Shown one piece after another: positions 1-5,080 of a stretch of 16,835 bases of DNA. The stretch is from JBCBKP01 sp038746265 (lineage in GTDB: Bacteria; Planctomycetota; Phycisphaerae; Phycisphaerales; UBA1924), in NCBI GenBank assembly GCA_038746265.1, contig JBCDKU010000057.1, positions 1 through 16,835 on the forward strand. The letters run 5' to 3'. The position numbers and the translations under genes are program-made. Under the pieces are notes generated by a model. The model worked only from the letters and a program-made list of their open reading frames with translations. It was not told the DNA's origin and did not search any database. Numbering within the stretch: the first letter of the stretch is position 1; every line of letters starts with the position of its first letter.

Positions 1-2
1 CC

Positions 3-221
3 GTGCTCGCCATGATCGGGCGCGAGGCGTTGACGGTCACGACCACGCTGACGATCAACTTCCTGCGCAAGCCCGCCGTCAGCGATCTCGATCGAGCGGG
101 CGCTCCCGATGGCGGCGTAAGAAACTCCGAACGCGATTCAGGATTCGACTTCGACGCCCGGGGACGGCATCCCTGGGCTTGGCGTCGTTTTTCGTTCACG
201 CTTCCGCGAGGTACGCGCTGA
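3..221 (+). CDS. PaaI-type hotdog thioesterase, C-terminal fragment (partial, possibly frameshifted)
   Basis: The gene starts before the window. The first about 25 codons read LAMIGREALTVTTTLTINFL followed by RKP, which matches the conserved central strand of PaaI/YbgC-type hotdog acyl-CoA thioesterases (typically ...T.eLtInFLrP). After 'FLRKPAVSDL' the frame turns into Arg/Gly/Asp-rich sequence unlike the family and runs through the terminator hairpin at 152-192 into the end of the convergent M42 gene, stopping at 219-221. One base shift near position 90 would instead read LIERALPMAA and stop at the TAA at 118-120, about 30 bases before the hairpin, which is a more natural end. I therefore suspect a frameshift or a decayed 3' end. 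The family call rests on a short stretch only; the substrate cannot be told. Confidence 0.45.
   Translation: MLAMIGREALTVTTTLTINFLRKPAVSDLDRAGAPDGGVRNSERDSGFDFDARGRHPWAWRRFSFTLPRGTR
152..192 (+). terminator. Rho-independent terminator after the thioesterase fragment
   Basis: CGACGCC (152-158) pairs perfectly with GGCGTCG (181-187), with GGGA/TCCC able to pair inside the loop, followed directly by TTTTT (188-192). The T-run lies on the plus-strand side only, so it serves the rightward gene entering from the left edge. It sits just outside the 3' end of the minus-strand M42 gene. Confidence 0.7.
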
Positions 222-1299
222 GGATGTCGCGGGCGGCGGTCAGGTCGTTGCGGTCGATCATCTCGGTGACGGTGTGGATATAGCGGGTGCCGACGGTGAT
301 GCCGACGGCCTTGGCGCCCGCGGCCGCCTGCTGGGCGGCGGCGCCGTCCTGGCCTCCGCGCGCGAGGATGGATCGCTGGTGCTTGATCTTCTTCTTGCGG
401 GCGATGCCCTCGATCTGCTCGACGAGGGCGTAGTCGCTGATGAAACTGCCGTCCTTGACGTGCAGCGCGAAGCCCTCGCCGTGCTTGGAGACCATCTCGT
501 TCGACGGGACGCCCGGCGTGTCGCACGCGAGCGTGACGTCGATGCCGATGCCGACATCGGGGCGGACGGCGAACGCCGAGGTCTTCGCGCCGCGGAGGCC
601 CACTTCTTCTTGGACGGTGAACGCGACGACGATCTCGCAGGCGTGCGGCGCTTTGGTTTCCTCGAGCTTGCGGACGGACTCGATGCCGAGCCAGCAGGCG
701 ACGCGGTTATCGAGGGCCTTGGAGACGATCTTGGAGCCGACTTCTTTCAGCGGCTCGTCCATAACGATGTAGTCGCCGACGCGGACCTTCTTCTCGACCT
801 CTTCCTTGGGCATGCCGACATCGACGAAGAACTCGTTGACCTCGGGGACCTTCTTGCGTTCCTCGGCCGACGAGATGTGGACAGGCCTGCCCGCGGGGTT
901 CATGACGCCCGGCAGGTCGCCCTTCTCGGTGCAAACGAGCACGCGGCGGCTGAAGAGGTTGCGCGGATCGAAGCCGCCCGCGGGGTCGATGCGGACGAAC
1001 CCGTTGTCGTCGATCGCCTGGACGTAGAAGCCGATCTCGTCCATGTGGCAGAGCAGCATGACGACCTTGGGGTCGGTCGCGGCGCTCGTCTTCTTCTTGG
1101 TCGTCTTCTTGCTGCCGGGCTTCGCGGCCGTCCGCGGCTTGCGGCGGCAGATGAGTGTGCCCATCGAATCGATCTCGGCGGCGTCGAAGAGTCCCTTGAT
1201 CTCCTTCTGGATCAGGTCGCGGACACGCTCCTCGCGGCCGGGCACGCCGGGCGTTTCGCAGAGTTTCCTGAGTAGATCGAGGTTGAATTTCGCGGCCAT
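196..1299 (-). CDS. M42 family metallo-aminopeptidase / glutamyl aminopeptidase-like
   Basis: The 367-residue protein is a cytosolic dinuclear-metal peptidase of family M42 (tetrahedral aminopeptidase, FrvX/CelM type), which trims N-terminal residues from peptides. Family landmarks are present in order: HMDEIG (His85, Asp87), KALDNR with bridging Asp197, VQEEVG with catalytic Glu231 and metal ligand Glu232, a further Asp254, GGQDGAA near 315-321, and RYIHT with His342 as the last metal ligand. All ligands are intact and the length is normal. One oddity is a Lys-rich insertion at about residues 54-72 (SKKTTKKKTS) in the N-terminal part, just before the strand leading to HMDE. The ATG start is supported by GGAG about 8 bases upstream. 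The gene is divergent from the YgfZ-like gene (106-base gap). The natural substrate cannot be told. Confidence 0.92.
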   Translation of the reverse strand: MAAKFNLDLLRKLCETPGVPGREERVRDLIQKEIKGLFDAAEIDSMGTLICRRKPRTAAKPGSKKTTKKKTSAATDPKVVMLLCHMDEIGFYVQAIDDNGFVRIDPAGGFDPRNLFSRRVLVCTEKGDLPGVMNPAGRPVHISSAEERKKVPEVNEFFVDVGMPKEEVEKKVRVGDYIVMDEPLKEVGSKIVSKALDNRVACWLGIESVRKLEETKAPHACEIVVAFTVQEEVGLRGAKTSAFAVRPDVGIGIDVTLACDTPGVPSNEMVSKHGEGFALHVKDGSFISDYALVEQIEGIARKKKIKHQRSILARGGQDGAAAQQAAAGAKAVGITVGTRYIHTVTEMIDRNDLTAARDILSAYLAEA

Positions 1300-1405
1300 G
1301 CGGTGTCTCCGGTGCGTGTCGGTGTGCGAAAGCGCGAGCGTACCATCGCGCGGCGGGGCGCTCAGACCGGCGTTCCGCCCCGAAGGGATTCGAGGAAGGA
1401 CAGGG

Positions 1406-2623
1406 ATGGCGCACCAGACACCGCTCCGGGACCGACTCGCGCAGGCCGAGGCGACGCTGCGACATTACGGGCCGATCGAATCGCAGGTCGAGCTGGTCGA
1501 GACGTTCGGCGAGCTGGACTTTGAATACGCGGCGCTGCGGAAGGCGTGCGTCGTGATCGATCAGCCGCACCGCGGGACGATCGAGATCGTGGGCGAGGAC
1601 GCGATCGACTTCCTCAACAACATGATCACGCAGGAGCTCAAGCCGGGCGGGAGCGTGCTGCCTGCGCTCAAGCCCGTGCGGAGTTTCTGGCTGAGCCGCA
1701 AGGGCCGGATCACGTCGGACATGCGGCTGACCCGCATCGAGAACGGCACGCCGCGGCTGCTCGTTGATCTCGATGTGCACGCGGTCGAGCCGACGATGGC
1801 GTCGCTGAACGAGTACATCATCACGGAGGACGTCGAGCTGCGCGACGCGACGGACCGGATGCACCGGCTCGCGCTGCACGGGCCGACGGGGCCCCTGCTG
1901 CTCGCGGAGGTCGGCGAGGTCGTCGAGGGGCCGCCGCCGACGGATCTGACGGATCGGTCGGCAACAGTGCTCACGATCGCGGGGCACGAGGTGATTGTCG
2001 AGCGGTGCGACACGGCCGGCGTGTGCGGGCTGGAGCTGACGATGGCGACGGACGCCGTCGTCGATGTGTACGGCAAGCTTGTTGAGGTCGGCGAGCCCGT
2101 CGAGGGGCAGCGCGAGGATGCGCCGGCGTCGAAGATCAAGCTGCGTCCCGCGGGCTGGCTCGCGTACAACACCGCGCGGATCGAGGCGGGCGAGCCGCTG
2201 TTCAATCTGGATTTTGGACCCGACTCGCTGCCCGGCGAGACGGGACAGGCGACACTCAGCGACCGCGTGAGCTTCACCAAGGGGTGCTACCTCGGGCAGG
2301 AGGTGGTCGCGCGGATGCAGAACCTCGGCAAGCCCAAGCAGGTGTTGATGGGCCTGAAGCCCCACGGCGAGAACCTGACCGCCGACGACGGGTTCCCGCG
2401 GCAGCCCATGGGCGGGACGCATGTGTTCAGCACTGCTGACCCCGACGGCGACCCGATCGGCATCGTCAGCTCGAGCACGATCAGCCCGATGCTGGGCGGG
2501 GCGGCGATCGCGTTCGCGATCGTGAAGAGCAAGCTCGCCGAGGACGGCGCGGAGGTCATCGTGCCCGCGGAGGGCGCGCGGCTCACCGCGAAGCTCCGAT
2601 CCGATCTGAGCTTTGTGAGCTAG
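1406..2623 (+). CDS. YgfZ/GcvT-like folate-binding protein
   Basis: This 405-residue cytosolic protein belongs to the GcvT-fold, tetrahydrofolate-binding YgfZ/IBA57 family, which supports maturation or repair of certain Fe-S enzymes. The diagnostic family motif K-G-C-Y-x-G-Q-E is present as KGCYLGQE at residues 292-299, with the conserved Cys294. Upstream, the stretch IEIVGEDAIDFLNNMITQEL (about 52-71) matches the N-terminal GcvT domain, where this family has F.qgqlTnD-like sequence. The open frame extends upstream to 1043, but that part lies over the M42 gene. The ATG at 1406, preceded by GAGGAAGGA, gives a start fitting the family. A stop at 2621-2623 precedes a T-run and the inverted-repeat element at 2633-2745. 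It is longer than E. coli YgfZ (about 326 residues). A true aminomethyltransferase (GcvT) is less likely because of the KGCY motif. Confidence 0.88.
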   Translation: MAHQTPLRDRLAQAEATLRHYGPIESQVELVETFGELDFEYAALRKACVVIDQPHRGTIEIVGEDAIDFLNNMITQELKPGGSVLPALKPVRSFWLSRKGRITSDMRLTRIENGTPRLLVDLDVHAVEPTMASLNEYIITEDVELRDATDRMHRLALHGPTGPLLLAEVGEVVEGPPPTDLTDRSATVLTIAGHEVIVERCDTAGVCGLELTMATDAVVDVYGKLVEVGEPVEGQREDAPASKIKLRPAGWLAYNTARIEAGEPLFNLDFGPDSLPGETGQATLSDRVSFTKGCYLGQEVVARMQNLGKPKQVLMGLKPHGENLTADDGFPRQPMGGTHVFSTADPDGDPIGIVSSSTISPMLGGAAIAFAIVKSKLAEDGAEVIVPAEGARLTAKLRSDLSFVS

Positions 2624-2632
2624 GCCCTTTTT

Positions 2633-2745
2633 GACGGATCATGTTTGCCAGGTGGGACGGGCTTCCAGCCCGTCTTTACCAGCCAGTCTTTAATGGTTTT
2701 CCGATGCCGCTCGGACGGGCAGGATGCCCGTCCCACTGATCCGTC
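2633..2745. repeat. Nested REP/MITE-like inverted-repeat element
   Basis: The element fills the gap between the ends of the YgfZ-like gene and ribD. Outer arms GACGGATCA (2633-2641) and TGATCCGTC (2737-2745) are perfect inverted repeats. Inside them GTGGGACGGGC (2652-2662) and GCCCGTCCCAC (2726-2736) are also perfect inverted repeats. Each half also folds by itself: GACGGGC-TTCCA-GCCCGTC (2656-2674) and GGACGGGC-AGGAT-GCCCGTCC (2713-2733). The plus-strand hairpin 2656-2674 is followed by TTTA and might help end transcription of the upstream gene. I infer a REP/BIME or small non-autonomous mobile element; no coding sequence lies inside. Confidence 0.7.
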
Positions 2746-2754
2746 GAACACAAC

Positions 2755-3903
2755 CTAGCCGAGCTTGCAGCGGTAGATCAGTTCGACGTCGTCGCCGAGA
2801 CGCCTGCAGTGCACGAGCCTGAATCGGCTCGCGTCGGCGAGGTGCTCCGTGACGCGGCCTCGGGCGGCGGCGAGAGCGCGGTCGTCGCTCATCACGATCG
2901 GAGCAATGTACACGCGGGCCTCGTCAACGAGGTTGGCGTCGAAGAGCGATCCAAGCAGACCTGCGCCGCACTCGGTCATCACGGTGCTCGCGTCGAAGCG
3001 TTCGCGCAGGGCGGCGAGCAGCATGTCGAGGCGGAGAGCGCCGGGGCGGTCGGGCTGCTCAGGGACGCCGAGGAGTCTGGCGCCCTGATATTCGAGGGCG
3101 GTTCGCCGATCGCTCGCGAGGTCGGAGGTCGTGAGCGCCTTCGAGCACGCGATGAGCGTGGGGATCTCGCGGGCGGTCTTGATCAGTCGGCGATCGAGCG
3201 GCGTGTCGAGATCGGGATCCACGATGACGCGCTTCGCGACGCGGCGGACGCGGGCGACGCCGCGGGCATCGAGCATCGGGTCGTCCGTCTGGACGGTGCC
3301 CGGGCCGGTCAGAATCGCGTCCACGCGGGCTCGGAGGCGGTGGACCTTGGCTCGCGAGCGTTCGCCCGAGATCCACTTGCTCTCACCGGTACGGGTCGCG
3401 ATGCGGCCGTCGAGGGTCTGGGCCCATTTCGCGATGAGCCACGGGCGACCAGTCTCGAGCGTGCGGAGCCAGGGCTCGGCGAGGGCGTTCGCTTCGGCGC
3501 TCGCGTCGGAATGAACGACCTCGATGCCGTACTCGCGGAGGATCTCGGCGCCGCCCTTCGAGGCCTCGGCAGGATCGCTCCGGGCGTAGACGACGCGGCC
3601 GATCTTCGCGGCGATCAGGGCATCGGTGCAGGGTGGCTGCTTCCCGGTGTGGCAGCACGGCTCGAGCGTGACGTAGGCCGTCGCGCCTGCCGGGTCGTTT
3701 CCTCGGTGTGCGCAGTCGGTGAGGGCCTCGCGCTCCGCGTGGAGATCGCCGAACTTCTTGTGGTGCCCGATGCCGAGTATGTCGTCGCCCCGCGCGATCA
3801 CGCAGCCGACGAGCGGGTTGGGCTCGACATCACCCGCGGCGCGGACAGCCGCGCGGGCGGCGAGATCGAGCATGCGGCGGGCTGTGCGGTCGGTGTCGGT
3901 CAA
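2755..3903 (-). CDS. ribD: Bifunctional diaminohydroxyphosphoribosylaminopyrimidine deaminase / 5-amino-6-(5-phosphoribosylamino)uracil reductase
   Basis: RibD catalyses the second and third steps of riboflavin synthesis. The N-terminal cytidine-deaminase-like domain shows PNPLVG, the zinc site HAE (His55, Glu57 from the TTG start) and the EPCCHTGKQPPC motif (Cys83, Cys92). The C-terminal NADPH-dependent reductase domain starts near residue 158 (KWAQTLDGRIA) and contains LTGPGTVQTDDPML and ECGAGLLGSLFDANLVDEAR. Both active domains look intact and the 382 residues fit the family. The start is uncertain: an ATG at 3871-3873 would remove about 10 residues that align with the first helix of E. 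coli and B. subtilis RibD, so I prefer the TTG at 3901-3903. Neither has a clear Shine-Dalgarno site. It lies 20 bases after the RNase HII-like gene, so the two may be co-transcribed. No other rib genes and no FMN riboswitch are visible nearby. Confidence 0.93.
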   Translation of the reverse strand: MTDTDRTARRMLDLAARAAVRAAGDVEPNPLVGCVIARGDDILGIGHHKKFGDLHAEREALTDCAHRGNDPAGATAYVTLEPCCHTGKQPPCTDALIAAKIGRVVYARSDPAEASKGGAEILREYGIEVVHSDASAEANALAEPWLRTLETGRPWLIAKWAQTLDGRIATRTGESKWISGERSRAKVHRLRARVDAILTGPGTVQTDDPMLDARGVARVRRVAKRVIVDPDLDTPLDRRLIKTAREIPTLIACSKALTTSDLASDRRTALEYQGARLLGVPEQPDRPGALRLDMLLAALRERFDASTVMTECGAGLLGSLFDANLVDEARVYIAPIVMSDDRALAAARGRVTEHLADASRFRLVHCRRLGDDVELIYRCKLG

Positions 3904-3923
3904 GGCTTCGATGGTACGAAGGC

Positions 3924-4868
3924 TCAGGCGATCCGCACGATCGAGGCCCGGTCGGCGTCGGTGAGCACCGGAGCGGCATCGCGGAGCCAGCGTCGGGCGT
4001 CCTGGACGTAGCCCGCGGTGGGCTTGAGCTCCGGGAGCCGCGCGGACCAGTAGCGGTTGAAACGCATCATCGCGAGCTCGCGAACGAGCTTGGCGGTCAT
4101 CGACGCGAGCGCGACGGGCAGGCAGGCGTCCTCGGCTTCGGTCTGGAAGGCCGCGGTGTTGCCCGCGCGGGACCGGTAACCGATCGAGCGATCGTCCGCG
4201 TGCGTGCGCACAAACTCGGCGCTCGGGAAGCACTCGGCGAGCAGCGGCGCGTAGTCGGTCCTGCCGCTCTGGCGGTCGCAGACGAGCTCAAGCGCGTCCT
4301 GCTGCTCCGCGGCATGCTTGGCGGCCCAACGCATGAGCGGGACGAGGGCGGTTGCGGTCGCTCGGGCTTTCGATCCTGCGGAGCGGACGACGTCGTTGAA
4401 CGCGGGCTCCCAGATCGCGACACACCGGACGCCGACAAGCTCGACACCCGCGTCCTGCATGGCGGTCGCAAGGCGGTTGGCGTCGATGCGGAGCGAGGCG
4501 GCGTCGGTGCCGAGGGGGAGCGCGATGTCATCGCCCGAGTAGCACGGCGTCTCAGGCAGGCGGACACCGAGGCGCGTATAGAGGTCCGCGTCGGTCGTGA
4601 GGTCGCCCTGCAGCACGGACAGCACGCCGCGCTCAAGGTGCTCGAGCGGGTGGACGGTCTTGGAGCTGTTGGGCCGCTTGAGTTTCTTGGAATCGGCGAA
4701 CGCGATCCGCCTCGCGGCATCGCGCGGCGTGCGGCAGACGGCGGTGTTGAGCGACTCCCACAGATCGGTGGCGGGTTCTGCGACACGGAACGCGGCGGCG
4801 GCGACGCAGAGGGGGCCCAGCATGGGGCCGTAGCCCGCTTCATCGAAACCGCAGCAGACCGTGCGCAC
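3924..4868 (-). CDS. RNase HII-like protein, divergent long form with a DEAGYGP motif
   Basis: The 314-residue protein resembles RNase HII, which cuts RNA in RNA/DNA hybrids and single ribonucleotides in DNA. From the GTG start, GFDEAGYGP lies at about 7-15 and supplies the first two acidic residues (Asp9, Glu10). ADSKKL (about 58-63) matches the family's DSKKLs. Asp198 (VCDRQ) fits the third acidic residue. The ASMTAKLVREL stretch (about 255-265) corresponds to SIxAKvxRD, with Glu264 where RNase HII has Asp. The family's GRG motif is changed to GYG, and the protein is about 100 residues longer than usual, with a large insert between about 65 and 145. GTG at 4868 is chosen because GGGAGG (4877-4882) sits 8 bases upstream. 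RNase HII activity is inferred; a paralogous role is possible. It precedes ribD on the same strand. Confidence 0.75.
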   Translation of the reverse strand: MRTVCCGFDEAGYGPMLGPLCVAAAAFRVAEPATDLWESLNTAVCRTPRDAARRIAFADSKKLKRPNSSKTVHPLEHLERGVLSVLQGDLTTDADLYTRLGVRLPETPCYSGDDIALPLGTDAASLRIDANRLATAMQDAGVELVGVRCVAIWEPAFNDVVRSAGSKARATATALVPLMRWAAKHAAEQQDALELVCDRQSGRTDYAPLLAECFPSAEFVRTHADDRSIGYRSRAGNTAAFQTEAEDACLPVALASMTAKLVRELAMMRFNRYWSARLPELKPTAGYVQDARRWLRDAAPVLTDADRASIVRIA

Positions 4869-4876
4869 GGATTGCA

Positions 4877-4882
4877 CCTCCC
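4877..4882 (-). promoter_or_regulatory. Shine-Dalgarno site fixing the RNase HII-like start
   Basis: GGGAGG on the minus strand lies 8 bases before the GTG at 4866-4868. Another in-frame GTG at 4875-4877 overlaps this site and so cannot use it, which makes 4868 the better start. Confidence 0.65.
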
Positions 4883-4885
4883 ATG

Positions 4886-4941
4886 GGGTGTCGGACCACC
4901 CAACTTTGGAGGGTAACCGTTACACACCCTGACGGGCGTGT
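4886..4941. promoter_or_regulatory. Cluster of small inverted repeats between divergent genes
   Basis: The 212-base gap between the RNase HII-like gene and the lipoprotein gene contains GTAAC-C-GTTAC (4913-4923), GGGTGT (4886-4891) facing ACACCC (4924-4929), and ACACACCC (4922-4929) facing GGGCGTGT (4934-4941, one mismatch). These overlap and could be an operator or an RNA hairpin for either gene. On the minus strand TACCCT occurs here as a possible -10. No known riboswitch is recognised. The rest of the gap (4942-5067) shows nothing I can name. Confidence 0.25.
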
Positions 4942-5067
4942 GCCGCGTGCGACCGCGCTTCCTCGGGGGCTGAACCCCGCTGGGCAGATTCCCGATCTCT
5001 CGGACGCCAAGCGCGATGGGCCGGCGCGAAGGAACCAATGGCGGCCCGAGACCACGGTCCATCCCCG

Positions 5068-5074
5068 AAGGAGA
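5068..5074 (+). promoter_or_regulatory. Shine-Dalgarno site fixing the lipoprotein GTG start
   Basis: AAGGAGA lies 6 bases before the GTG at 5081. It selects this start over the long upstream open frame beginning near 4883, and the start leads directly into a lipoprotein signal peptide. Confidence 0.8.
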
Positions 5075-5080
5075 CCCGCA

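Noticed and set aside
274..1275. Plus-strand open frame antisense to the M42 peptidase
   Set aside because: It is an Asp/Leu/Ala-rich shadow frame caused by high GC; the opposite strand has all M42 catalytic motifs.
1043..1405. Upstream extension of the YgfZ-like open frame
   Set aside because: It overlaps the divergent M42 gene and gives no homology; the ATG at 1406 has a ribosome binding site.
2624..2754. FMN riboswitch or other riboflavin control near ribD
   Set aside because: This is the downstream side of ribD and consists of the inverted-repeat element. No FMN-riboswitch-like conserved sequence is seen upstream of ribD either, where another gene lies.
2809..4011. Plus-strand open frame antisense to ribD
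   Set aside because: It is a shadow frame with no family motif, while the minus strand encodes complete RibD domains.
3874..4233. Upstream extension of the ribD frame into the RNase HII-like gene
   Set aside because: The extra sequence is Arg-rich shadow of the RNase HII-like frame and does not match RibD.
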